Assembly: GCA_029261035.1 (NCBI GenBank)
Contig: JAJDCD010000025.1
Coordinates: 62,001 to 126,000 of the forward strand
Direction of reading: 5' to 3'
Origin: Candidatus Omnitrophota bacterium
Lineage (GTDB): Bacteria > Omnitrophota > Omnitrophia > Omnitrophales > JACROU01
DNA: 64,000 nucleotides
The position numbers and the translations under genes were made by a program. The first letter of the stretch is position 1; the number at the start of each line of letters is the position of its first letter. Shown one piece after another: positions 28,495-39,400 of the stretch. Below the pieces are notes generated by a model, which searched no databases, had not been told where the DNA came from, and saw only the letters and a program-made list of their open reading frames with translations.

Positions 28495-29121
28495 TTACTT
28501 TTTAGCTTTCGCTACTTTTTTCTTAGCTTTAGATTTCTTTTTAACTGTTTTTTTAGCTGTCTTTTTTTTGACAACCTTTTTCTTACTCGTCTTACTTTTT
28601 GCTTTAGGGGCTTTTTTTAATTTTGAATTACTTGTCTTCTCAATATCTGAATTACGACTAATAGCTAAAAGCCCAGTTCTAACCACTTCGACCAAACCAT
28701 AAGGTTCTAGTAATTCAAGCATCGCGTCCACTTTACCTTCAGTTCCTGTGATCTCAACAGTAACAAGTCTAGCATTCACATCTACAATTTTTGCTCTAAA
28801 CGTATTAACTACTTGAATCACTTCAGAGCGAAGTGAGGCAGGTACTTTTAATTTCGCAATCACGAGTTCACGCGTGATTCGATCTTGTTCAGGCAAATCA
28901 AAAACTTTAATTACATCCACGAGTCGGTTCAATTGTTTTACAACCTGATCCAAAACACGATCATCACCGCGCGCCACAATAGTCATACGAGAAACACTAG
29001 GATCTTCCGTTTCTCCTACAGCTAAGCTATCAATATTAAAACCTCTGGCAGAAAACAAACCAGAAACAGATGCAAGAACACCAAAATGATTTTCAACTAA
29101 AACCGAGATCACATGCCTCAT
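28495..29121 (-). CDS. ilvH: Acetolactate synthase small (regulatory) subunit
   Basis: The small subunit activates IlvB and carries valine feedback. The N-terminal ACT domain begins VISVLVENHFGVLASVSGLF and continues FNIDSLAVGETEDPSVSRMT; the second domain ends near LEPYGLVEVVRTG. After about residue 165 comes a 40-residue tail built almost only of Lys, Ala, Ser, Thr and Val, unusual for this family, which normally ends near 160-175. The start at 29121 has AAAGGAG six bases before it; the frame extends upstream to 29199 but those residues overlap ilvB and are not conserved. Confidence 0.93.
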   Translation of the reverse strand: MRHVISVLVENHFGVLASVSGLFSARGFNIDSLAVGETEDPSVSRMTIVARGDDRVLDQVVKQLNRLVDVIKVFDLPEQDRITRELVIAKLKVPASLRSEVIQVVNTFRAKIVDVNARLVTVEITGTEGKVDAMLELLEPYGLVEVVRTGLLAISRNSDIEKTSNSKLKKAPKAKSKTSKKKVVKKKTAKKTVKKKSKAKKKVAKAKK

Positions 29122-29182
29122 AAAAACTCCTTTGTCAAAGCTATAAGTCCTTGGCAACAAATGCCAAAACCCTAAGCTAAAT

Positions 29183-30856
29183 TTAAGCCATCCCCTCAAT
29201 CATTTCTGAGTTGGACTTTCCTGCAGGAACCATTGGGTACACATTGTCTTCTTGTTGAACTTTAAAATGAAGAATCACAGGTCCTTTATATTCTTGAGCC
29301 TGCTTAATTATTTCAGGAACTTCATGTTTCTTTGTTGCTCTTAAACCCAAAGCACCATAAGACTCCGCTAACTTAACATAATCGGGTCCTGGGATATAAG
29401 AATAAGAATACCGTTTATCATAAAAAATCTCCTGCCATTGCCGAACCATACCCAAATAGTTATTATCCAAAATCGCAATTTTAACAGGTAGTTCATGATC
29501 CACTGCTGTGGCCAATTCCTGAATATTCATTTGGATACTACCATCTCCAGCAATACACCAAACATCTTTACCTGGCTTGGCAAAAGCAGCTCCAATCGCT
29601 GCCGGAAATCCAAATCCCATAGTCCCCAAACCACCACTCGTTACGTTTGTTCGCGGCTTCGTATAGTTCCAAAATTGAGCGGTCCACATTTGATGCTGAC
29701 CCACCTCTGTCGTAACGACAGTTCCTCGATCACAACGTTTCGTAATCTCTTCAATCACATACTGAGATTTTAACTGTTCCTTTTCTCCTTGCGTATACTT
29801 TAGAGGATGCTTTGTCTTCCATTCATTCAATTGCTTATGCCAAGGATTAATCTTTAGTTTTTTAATCTTTTTGGTCATCTCACTTAAGATTTGCTTCGCA
29901 TCCCCAATAACATAACAATCTACTTCTACGTTCTTAGAAACAGAAGACGGATCAATGTCTAAGTGAATCTTTTTTGCTTTAGTTGCAAACTCAGAAACTT
30001 TCCCAGTAACACGGTCATCGAAACGGGCTCCAACAGCAATTAAACAATCACTTTCTTGAACTGCATGATTTGCGTAATATGTTCCATGCATACCTAACAT
30101 TTTCAAAGAAAGAGTATCATCTTCAGGGTAAGCTCCTAATCCTAAAAGAGTCGTCGTAACAGGAATATTCGATTTCTTTGCAAAGTTATACAACTCTTTA
30201 GCTGCATTTGAAATAATAGCACCATGACCTACGTAAAGAACGGGCTTCTTACTTTTTTGAATAATTTCTATTGCCGCATCTACATTTTGAGGGTTCGCCG
30301 CTTTAGGTGGATTGTATCCACGAATGCTCACCTTTTTAGGATATTCAAACTCAGCAACATGCTGACTAATATCGATAGGAAAATCAATCAAAACAGGACC
30401 AGGCCTTCCCGTTTTAGCAATATAAAAAGCTTCTTTAGTAATTCTAGCAATATCTTTTACATCTTTAATTAAATAATTATGTTTTGTAATTGGACGTGTA
30501 ATGCCAATAACATCCGCTTCTTGAAAAGCATCATTGCCAATTAAATAACTACGAACTTGTCCTGTAATAGCAACCATAGGAGCCGAGTCCATAAAAGCGG
30601 TGGCAATACCTGTAACTAAATTAGTTGCTCCAGGTCCAGAAGTTGCCATAACAACACCTGGTTTCCCTGTCGTTCTACCAACTGCGTCAGCCATGTGGGA
30701 CGCACCTTGTTCATGACGCACTAAAACCAATTTGATATCCGCATCATACAAAGCATCAAACACAGGAAGAATCGCTCCTCCAGGATATCCAAATATAACG
30801 TCTACACCTTCTTTTTTAATGCACTCAACCAAAATCTGCGCACCCGTCATCTTCAT
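29183..30856 (-). CDS. ilvB: Acetolactate synthase large (catalytic) subunit
   Basis: A thiamine-diphosphate enzyme that makes acetolactate from two pyruvates, or acetohydroxybutyrate from pyruvate and 2-ketobutyrate. It shows VIFGYPGGAILPVFDAL with the catalytic Glu in RHEQGASHMADA, and the ThDP and Mg2+ site GDGSIQMNIQEL to NNYLGMVRQWQ. The ATG at 30856 has GGAGA eight bases upstream; an earlier TTG would overlap that site. With ilvH after 61 bases it forms the standard pair. Confidence 0.96.
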   Translation of the reverse strand: MKMTGAQILVECIKKEGVDVIFGYPGGAILPVFDALYDADIKLVLVRHEQGASHMADAVGRTTGKPGVVMATSGPGATNLVTGIATAFMDSAPMVAITGQVRSYLIGNDAFQEADVIGITRPITKHNYLIKDVKDIARITKEAFYIAKTGRPGPVLIDFPIDISQHVAEFEYPKKVSIRGYNPPKAANPQNVDAAIEIIQKSKKPVLYVGHGAIISNAAKELYNFAKKSNIPVTTTLLGLGAYPEDDTLSLKMLGMHGTYYANHAVQESDCLIAVGARFDDRVTGKVSEFATKAKKIHLDIDPSSVSKNVEVDCYVIGDAKQILSEMTKKIKKLKINPWHKQLNEWKTKHPLKYTQGEKEQLKSQYVIEEITKRCDRGTVVTTEVGQHQMWTAQFWNYTKPRTNVTSGGLGTMGFGFPAAIGAAFAKPGKDVWCIAGDGSIQMNIQELATAVDHELPVKIAILDNNYLGMVRQWQEIFYDKRYSYSYIPGPDYVKLAESYGALGLRATKKHEVPEIIKQAQEYKGPVILHFKVQQEDNVYPMVPAGKSNSEMIEGMA

Positions 30857-30882
30857 AACTAAATTCTCCAATCCGTAATATG

Positions 30883-30912
30883 AATAAATAAAAGTCTTTA
30901 AATTATCGTCAA
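30883..30912 (-). promoter_or_regulatory. Possible ilvB promoter
   Basis: On the minus strand TTGACG (30907-30912) and TTTATT (30883-30888) stand 18 bases apart; the first is one base off the -35 consensus, the second is weak. The ilvB start codon lies 27 bases downstream of the -10. Confidence 0.3.
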
Positions 30913-31113
30913 AAAATGTTTTCCATTAAGAAATTGTTTAACTTAGCAGAAAAGTGACACTCCTAAGGAGCCTATAAACTAGCAAGACATAAACGATGAT
31001 TATAACAATGGTGTTATCATCTGTCTATAGCTTTCAGCTATCAACCGTTAGCTATTAGCTTTAGGTAATTTAAGTCCTATAACCAAAATTTTGCGGTCTC
31101 TTTAGAGAAAAGG

Positions 31114-31201
31114 TGTCATTCCCGAATTCCTTAGTCGGGAATCCATGCTATATAAATTTGAATAAAAAAAGGATCCTCGACACAAACATTCGGGGATGAC
31201 A
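31114..31201. repeat. Bipartite palindrome with TGTCAT ends
   Basis: Left end TGTCATTCCCGA (31114-31125) and right end TCGGGGATGACA (31190-31201) are near-inverted. The left half is itself a hairpin: ATTCCCGA (31118-31125) with TCGGGAAT (31135-31142). Elements of this look are common intergenic repeats in several bacterial groups. Confidence 0.7.
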
Positions 31202-31210
31202 ATTGGGAAT

Positions 31211-31251
31211 GTCATTGCAATGCATTGGACTTTGAGCCGTGGCAATCTCAG
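31211..31251 (+). repeat. GTCATTGCGAG-family repeat, copy 1 (divergent)
   Basis: Begins GTCATTGCAATGCATTGG and ends GCCGTGGCAATCTCAG. The ends match the copies at 54191, 54537, 61486 and 62717; the first half has drifted. Confidence 0.65.
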
Positions 31252-31298
31252 ACAAATGAACCTTTTCCCTAAAAGCTAAAGGCTATAATCTAATAGAC

Positions 31299-33308
31299 TT
31301 ACTTCAGAACAACTTCCCTAGCCTTCTCTACCTTTAATTCGTCTTTAACAAGCTCCACGTAGGCACGTAAAACTTCAGCAACTGAGGTTGCTTGCGCTGC
31401 TCCTCCTCTAGGATAATGGATCTTATTTCCATCAAAAACTTCCGAAATATACCCTAAACCAGCATCCTCCAAATGTTCCAAAATAGCATCCAACTGCTTT
31501 AACATTCTTCGTTTGATGGTTTTTGTTCTTCCATAAGCTCTCAAGGATCCAAAAATATAGGCCCCCATTAACCAAGGAAAAACACACCCCTGATGATATA
31601 TTCGATCTCGCTCAAAAACATCCCCAATATAAACCCCTTTATATCTAGGATCTTCAGGCGACAAGCTTCTTAATCCATAGGGAGTTAAAAGATGTTCATC
31701 TATTTTTTTCATTACCGGTTTCCAACGGCTAGTGGAAAGTACCGGAAAAGGAAGACTAATAGAAAATACCTGATTCGGTCGAATCGTATCATCGTTTTCT
31801 TTTTCTCCTACGACATCATACAAACAAGTTTCTTTTCTATTCCAAAAACGTTCATTGAAATTTTCCTTGGTATTAAATGCAAAATCCCGATAAACACCGC
31901 TCTCTTTTTCATCTTTGAGTAAATTTGAAAAAAACTCCATAATTTTTAATGCGTTGTACCACAACGCATTTACTTCTACCGTTTTTCCATAACGACTGGT
32001 TACAGGTTCATTCCCCACAGCAGCATCCATCCATGTTAAACGTGTATGTTTATTCCCAGCTTTTAACAAAAAGTCTTGATCCATCTTAATATCATCCCGA
32101 GCCCCCTCAATGTAAAATTTGATAATCTTTTTCATGGCGGGATAAAGTTTCTTAGAAACTGTCAGATCATCCTCTGTTAATTGGTAATACTCATAGACTG
32201 CATTCACAAACCACAAAGAAGCATCCACAGAATGATAGTCGGGTGTTTCAGAATGGTCCGGGAAATAATTAGGAATCATTCCCTGACTCACATAACGCGT
32301 ATAAGCTAACAACAACTCTTTCGCCTCTTCAATCCTTCCCGTAGACAATGTTAAACCAGGTAATGCTATAAAGGTATCTCTTCCCCAATCTTCAAATCTC
32401 GGATAACCCGCAATCACACGCTTCAATCCATCTTTAGCTGTCACAATAAAACTTCTAGAATTCCTCCACAGTTGACGTATTGCAGGATTTGAAATTTCTT
32501 CAGGAATTTCATCTTGTTCTCTTCTAGCCTCTTCAACTAGTCGAATGCGTTTTAGATTTAATTCTTTTTTCTTTTTTGTCGTTGCCAACAAATACACTTC
32601 CGACTCATTCAAAAATGAATATATAAAGGAACACGGCTGAAATAAATCTTCCTCACTCTCAGAACCTCTTTCTTTTTCACCCACCAACTGTGCGTGATTA
32701 AACCACGAAAATGATTTGTCTAAAATTACTGAGTTATGATAAAAATAAATTGGCGGCAGCTCTGAGTATGGGGATAAGGAAACAACACCTACCTGTGTCT
32801 TCAACTCAGAATTTAATTCCTTATTTTCAAAACCTAAACTATGAAATTCACGATAAGCTAACTTAGGTTTTACTTCTAATCTTATTTTTTCAGGGTCTCC
32901 TGACAGTAAACGATAAGTTATGACTGTTGAGTTTTCCCCTTGAATCATAAATACATTTTTTTCTATAAGAATGTCATCGATTTGAAATATAAAAGAAGGA
33001 AAAGGAGAAAGTAAAAATTTAGATAAGTGATTGTAACCTTTTGGAAAGACTTTGTCTCGATAGACATTGGTAGATAATTCATACTTCTTAGAACCCACAA
33101 AGACAACTTCTTCCAAATGACTTAAAAGAACGAAACGCGCTCTTGGTGGCTGAGTTGCAGCAACAAGCAAACCATGATATCTACTCGTATTTGCACCAAT
33201 CAGTGTTGAGGACGCATAACCCCCAATCCCATTGGTCTCAATCCACTCTCGTTTTATCGCCCAATCAAAATCTTTGCACGCTTCTTTATCAAAAGACAAA
33301 GTATTCAT
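31299..33308 (-). CDS. Archaeal-type glycogen debranching enzyme (amylo-alpha-1,6-glucosidase)
   Basis: This 669-residue protein matches the GDE family in which an N-terminal domain opens with EWIETNGIGGYASSTLIGANTSRYHGLL and a C-terminal (alpha/alpha)6 barrel, GH133, carries the active site. YPRFEDWGRDTFIALPGL and TWMDAAVG hold the likely catalytic acids, and YHQGCVFPWLMGAY lies further on. It removes 1,6-linked glucose during glycogen breakdown in the cytoplasm. GAGGTG precedes the ATG. No other glycogen gene is near; it lies between the ilv genes and the giant gene with repeats on both sides. Confidence 0.93.
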   Translation of the reverse strand: MNTLSFDKEACKDFDWAIKREWIETNGIGGYASSTLIGANTSRYHGLLVAATQPPRARFVLLSHLEEVVFVGSKKYELSTNVYRDKVFPKGYNHLSKFLLSPFPSFIFQIDDILIEKNVFMIQGENSTVITYRLLSGDPEKIRLEVKPKLAYREFHSLGFENKELNSELKTQVGVVSLSPYSELPPIYFYHNSVILDKSFSWFNHAQLVGEKERGSESEEDLFQPCSFIYSFLNESEVYLLATTKKKKELNLKRIRLVEEARREQDEIPEEISNPAIRQLWRNSRSFIVTAKDGLKRVIAGYPRFEDWGRDTFIALPGLTLSTGRIEEAKELLLAYTRYVSQGMIPNYFPDHSETPDYHSVDASLWFVNAVYEYYQLTEDDLTVSKKLYPAMKKIIKFYIEGARDDIKMDQDFLLKAGNKHTRLTWMDAAVGNEPVTSRYGKTVEVNALWYNALKIMEFFSNLLKDEKESGVYRDFAFNTKENFNERFWNRKETCLYDVVGEKENDDTIRPNQVFSISLPFPVLSTSRWKPVMKKIDEHLLTPYGLRSLSPEDPRYKGVYIGDVFERDRIYHQGCVFPWLMGAYIFGSLRAYGRTKTIKRRMLKQLDAILEHLEDAGLGYISEVFDGNKIHYPRGGAAQATSVAEVLRAYVELVKDELKVEKAREVVLK

Positions 33309-33348
33309 AATTCACCTCTGAAGTAAGTATAACAGAGAATAGAAGTCC

Positions 33349-33431
33349 AAGATCCTTCGCTTCACTCAGGATGACAAATAAAAAATAATTTAGAAGAAAG
33401 CTTGTCATCCTGGAGTATGGGGAAGGATCTT
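33349..33431. repeat. Bipartite palindrome, AAGATCCTTC / GGATGACA family, copy 1
   Basis: Left arm 33349-33376 (AAGATCCTTC to CAGGATGACA) and right arm 33403-33431 (TGTCATCCTG to GAAGGATCTT) are inverted with an AT-rich middle of 26 bases. A second copy with arm order reversed is at 59901-59982. It sits between the giant gene's stop and the debranching enzyme start. Confidence 0.8.
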
Positions 33432-33492
33432 AAGAAATTATTGAATTTACCTTTTGTCAGAGATCTTGCAACAGACTGCTTCACTTCAACCT

Positions 33493-36400
33493 TTATGCAG
33501 CTGTGAGAAGGGCTTGATACGCTTTAAAAGCTTGTTGGAGTTTACTGATTTTTTCTCTTAAGGAATTTTTAACAAAAGTAAAAACACCTCTCTTCTTATC
33601 TTTCCGAATATTGTCACGCACAGGTTTCATTAATGGATGAGACATATCCCCTTCGCTCATTCCCAACAAGAAAGCATGCGGCAATGCATAACGATTAAAA
33701 TCTGCTAACTCAATACCTAAATCACTTAACTCATTTGAAGAAGGGGTCTCTAACCTTTGGATCAACATAAGATCAATCGCACTTAATAATTCGGACGAAC
33801 CTACAACGCTCAATCTACGATGAACCATCGCCTGAGTTATATTTACACTCACTTCTTCAAAATACTGTTTTGCCAAATTTAAGATTTGAACAAAATCTTT
33901 TCCTGTTAAATAAGATTGAAAACTATCGACTTCATCCCCTTTAAGTATAGGAATAACAAGAATTCGATCATTAATTAGCTCCCCATTTTTATCCTTCAAG
34001 AATTTTATTTTATTTTCAATCTGTTTGGCTTCTTTATTGGTTCCATAATAAAAAATTAAAGACACTGTTTTTGGATTATTCGTAAGTAATAGTGACTCCG
34101 ACTCTACATCAAAGTAATCACTTGTTTTCATAACAACAGAAAAAGTCTCTGAATTCAAATCATAGGCATTAAACACACGACTTTGAGTTTCCGAAAGCAC
34201 TCGATCAAAAGAAACAACCCTTGGAGATTCAGCATCCGCACTTTCAGCCGCAAAAGCTTTTGGATACCAAGAACTCATAACAAGTCTGTAAAGAGAGCTC
34301 TTCGCAGAAGAATAAAAGGACAAAGGTAAAATGCGTCCCGAAAATAACTGTGCCGTTTCTCTAACACGATCCACAACACCCAAACTTGCAGCAGAAACGT
34401 CTGCTAACTCAGGGTCATTGGAATAAATAAACCCTCCTCCAGAAGTACGATTTATAATATTTGCATGAAACACCGCTAAATCATGCTGATCTAACAAAGT
34501 ATGAACTTGGTTAAAAAAAACAAAATCTGATTTCCCAGACTCCAAATCACCTCTTGTTTTATACTTAAATGCCTGAACCCAAGCATTTACCTCTGGGTTA
34601 TCAAGGTCCACTGTCACAAACTGCCAAGAGTCACTGACCCCTGGTAAAAAAGAAAATGCTTTTCTGATGTTGTTTCTCATGTCCTCAAAGTCTTTCTCCA
34701 AAGGAGTTACCGTTCTAAATCCTTCATTAGGAATATATTTTTGAAACTTGTGCTTAAACCCATTCCACTGACCATAAACACCTCCATCTTTGTGTCTTAA
34801 GTCTATGAATGGGTAAATAATCTCCCCTCTTTTAAATGCTTCTAACACACGAGTGTCTCTATCTAAAATATTAAAATCTAAAGGAATCTCTTCTAAAGAC
34901 ACCCCCTCCTTTTGATACGCAGTCATCATCAAAATTAAAATACTTAAAGGTTCTTCAAATACACCTGGACCTATTAAATCGATGGTTATTTTTTTATTTT
35001 GTTCATCGCTTTCCTTTTTCTTTCTAATCAACTCTCTTAACTTTAAATAAAAACTTTCATACTGTTTATGAGTCCTAAAAAACAACCCATACCGACCCGT
35101 TCCTTCATAATCCAAAGGAAGGGTAACATCACTTTCTGGCTGAACCCAATACAAACTAAATTTTCCAAATTCTCTTTTATACTGGTCCATATCCTTAATT
35201 CCATTCAAATACATAAAGTACTCTCTAAAATCATCGTACCCACTAGCACGTGCAAAGCCTGACAAAGCCTTCAAAAAACTCTCTGAAAAGATGCGTCCCA
35301 TATCTAATTGATGTATAAATGTTGCTCTAAAAGCTAAACTAGAAAGCATATCCGAAATCAAAACTCCATCCACACTCCCTATTCTTTTCACTAGACTCTT
35401 AGACACTTGTATTTCTCCTGTTTTAAAATCCGTTTGCTGCTGTCCCAGACTAGAAGCTCTCGAACGAGCAGCATCCATCACATCAACAACATCTTTAATT
35501 GTTTCTTTTGTATGATATGGAAGCATAGACATCTTTACAGAATATGTTGGATCATCCTGAATTTTTAATAAATAATCATGCGGAGTCATTAAAATTAACT
35601 CTGAGTAACGAGCCATTGCAATTTTTCTGCTTTGCTCAGCAAATATTCGGACCATTCTGTCTTCAGTATATTCAGAGACCTGCTGTAAAAAATTAATTTG
35701 TTCTTTTAAGTAATCAACAAGCATAATTAAATTCCACAAAAAAGAAGGTGTTGTTCCAGACTCACCCCAAAGCTCCCACAAATCACTATAGGGACTATCC
35801 AGTATTTCTATAAACTTATTTTTCTCAAGCAAGTCTCTAAAAGCACGTCTAGATTCAACAGAATTAACCGCTTTAATAATTCCCGCAGATGTAAATCCTG
35901 CTTTAAATAGCACTTCTTGTTTCCTCTCCAAAATTTCTCTTCTATCTTCTTCCAAATCATTATTCAAAATATTACTATTTCTATCGTACGCATCATGAGC
36001 TCTTTCCGACAATGTAGCAACAAAATCTGTTGGAATATCAACATAAAGCAAACTTGTAACTCTAGGTAACCAACCCATTCTAACCTTTGCTTCAAAGTAT
36101 TCCTCAGCAAAAAAACTTTTCCACAAAAATTGATACACCCCTTTTAAGTCGTTTACATTTAAAAGCTCTTGCTCCTTCTCTTTATTCCACCCACTATGAT
36201 TCAATAATCCTTGAACCAAGCCTTCTACAAAGAACTCAAATCCATCATATTTCTCAAAATGATGCAAACTATCAACAGCAGAAACCGAAGATAATAAAGC
36301 GTCACTCACTTTCAGTTCTTTGCGCCTAGCACTTGTGAAAGGGTATTCATAAAGCATTCTAGAAGCAAAAAAGTCTGTCAAAACAAATCGTTGTCCTTGA

Positions 36401-39400
36401 TTTATAGTTATTAATTTTTCTGGGTTTGTTAAGGGAATACGTCCTTGAACAAATTGATATGCCAATGCCTTTCCATAACCATAAGCAGCTTGTTGCACCC
36501 ATGACTTCTCATCCTTTTTTTCTATTAATTCTCCTTCATGAGTTGCTCGAATGGAACCTGGGCTCAACCTTAAAAGATACCCTTGTTTATTCGTTTTGTG
36601 TTCAAATTGAATACTAGCAATTACCCTAACAAGAGTCTCTTTTTCATACCCTTCTAAAGTAAAAGTCCCATATTGTTGCAAAGCATCAAATTCTCTTTTA
36701 GCCTCTCCAGCCGTCAGTCCTCCTCGAATACCTCTAAAGGAATCTTCGTAATCATAACCGCCTTCTGGAGTCCCAACCCCTTTTAATTCAAGAAAAAACT
36801 CTTGGCCATTCAACGAAAAAATCAAAGGCATTCCATTCTTTAAAACAATTCCTGTCCTCCCACCTGCACGCGTACCAATTTCAGGAGGAGTTACAGACAT
36901 CAACACACTATAATCTTCCCCAATATCTTCAGAGCTCGTAACAAGAACAGCCCCTGATAAAAAGTATTCTTTTAAGTCCTCCGGAACCATTTCCCAATCT
37001 ACGGATGTTTCCATACTAACTTCATCCATCAGAGTAAATGCGAGAGGTATTTCTTCCACAGATCTCAAATCTGTCCATTGAGCCTTAAAAGTCGCTGAGT
37101 CAGCATTTACAACATTTCTAAACTCTCTCCCTTTAGAATACACTGGTTGTATTTTTCCATCTCCATCTCTTGATAACCCAACAAGAAGATCGCCTTCCTG
37201 TCTAGCACTTTCAAACCTCTCTCTAACCTCAGAATCTTCTACACTTTCAAGCTCGCTCAACTTCTCAGGCTCTGGCCAAAAATCGATTTTCTCACCACTA
37301 TTTCGCTGCCAAATAACAAGCCCTTTCTGTAGAAGCTTACTTCCAAAATCAGAAAAAAACCTCAAGCCCCCCTCAAGCTTTTGGTAAGCTTTTGTAGGAG
37401 AACCATAAAGCTCTCTCAACATATCAAGCGTATGAACCCTTCCTTGGAGTTTGGATTCTTTGCTAAAATATTCCGACATAGTTTCGAAGTGAATCTTAGC
37501 AAAACTAATGTTAGGCCTATTAAAAGCTCCTATAAGATCTTCTATATGTCTATACGTATCTTTATGCCATTTCTTAATTCTTTGCTTTAACCTACTACGT
37601 AAAGACCAATAATCATTTTGAGGCTGCACTTCTGAAACAATTAAAACAGGATTATTAGACGCATCCCTCGATACCACGACATGCATCCAACCAATAAGAC
37701 CTGGTCCCTCTGGAAAATTTTTCAAATCCACCTCTCCCAAAACACCTCTAACCTCCTCTAAATCTTTTGTGTATTTAGTACCCTTTGAATCAACCAAAAC
37801 ATACACAACCAACGTTGGCTCATAACTTTCATTAAAGAATGGGAGACGATCAATGCTTGCAGACAACTTGTATTTACCTAACTTTGAACTTTTATTAATA
37901 CTCTCTTTAACTCTCTCTAAAAACCTCCAGTTCTCCAAGTAAATTGCTAAATTTCTACTTTGATCTGAATTCTCATTATTCAAACCAAGAGAAGATGCAT
38001 CTACCTTACTCAACACTTTCTCTCGACTTGCTACAACAGGAAGGTCGCCATCAGTTATTGAAGCCTGATAACTTTGATAAATCTCTTCAAAATAACTGCT
38101 ATTAGAAAATAACTCAAAAACATCTTTCGATAATTTTGGATCAGAAAAAGAAAAATCAAAACCTAGCAAAACAACATTAATTAATTGCTGCACCCTTTCA
38201 TCAGACAATCCTAAATGAGATAAATTATTACTCATAGAGTCCCTTAAATAACCAGCAAACTGATTAGCAACATCAATATAAAATTGAACTTTTCCTTGAT
38301 AATCAATTAAATAAAACTGTAATTCTCCCTTATGATCATCAACAACCACCTCCGCATTAGGCCATCCTCCCACCTTTTGATAGAAAGAACCTATAACCTT
38401 CCCAAACTGATAAAAGGCATTATCAAGAAAACCTTCATCCCCTAACCTTTCTCTGTTAACTAAAAGCCATTCATCAAAACTAATTCCAGGAGTATAGTCT
38501 TTGATATAAACTCTAATTGGATCTTCCTTATCAAATCCAATCTGAACAAATTGAAGAGGGCGAGTTAAGTAAGGCGTCTTTTCATAATCTTTCATACTTT
38601 CTTGGTATTCCATATACGTATGAGAATCCGTAACAGCCCCATCCACACGATACATAAACTTGTCTGTAGCTGCCGTTAGATAAAAAACTTCATCTGGGCT
38701 TCTTAGCACAATAAGGTCCACCTTCTTATTGGACCCTTTAGCCTTACTTAAATCTATGAGCTCAATATCAAATTCGGAAAGTGGCTTGTCTGAACCTCTA
38801 AGTTCAAGAACATTTTCAAGTGTTCTTAATCCAGTTTTCTTATCCTTTACCAATAAAGCAGCCAAGATGCTTAAATGTGTGTCATGAATACCCTCTAACT
38901 CCTTATGAGAATCATAAACTTTAGTTTTAGCCAATATCTTTTCAACCTCTTCATCAAATTCAACCCGTTTAAAACGAAAGAATCTTCTCGTGCTCTCCTT
39001 AACTGATTCTTTAAATACAAGAGTCTCTTTTAATTGTTCAACACCCAATGATTGAGCCTCTGAAATCAAAGAGTCTTCCTGAGTAACCACACCTTCCTTT
39101 TCTTCTATAGACATAATCTGACTAAAGAAGTCTTTAACCACCCTTTCCATTTCGTTCTGTAACGCTAAATTATTTTGACTGTAGTGCTTATGCTGTGTTC
39201 CTTTCTGTAAAGTCACTACGTTTGACCCTGAATCAGACCGCACTTCTGGATCAATGATAAAACGATGAGATACATTCTTCAAACCAGAGAAGGCCAAAAC
39301 AAGATCCAGCTCTTTAGCAGAAGGATCCACTGAAAAATAAACAGAACCCACCCCACTTGGAAGGCCCTTCACTTTTAAAGAAACATGCCAATCATAACCT

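Larger units (their letters stand above)
30857..31298. other. 442-base gap with repeats, upstream of ilvB
   Basis: No gene seen. It holds a possible ilvB promoter (30883-30912), a short perfect palindrome CTCCTAAGGAG (30960-30970), low-complexity copies of the word AGCTAT with variants (31021-31070), a bipartite palindrome with TGTCAT ends (31114-31201) and one copy of the GTCATTGCGAG family (31211-31251). Confidence 0.6.

Noticed and set aside
30857-31298. A riboswitch, T-box or tRNA gene in the long ilvB leader
   Set aside because: I found no T-box sequence, no leader peptide rich in branched-chain residues and no cloverleaf; only intergenic palindromes are visible.
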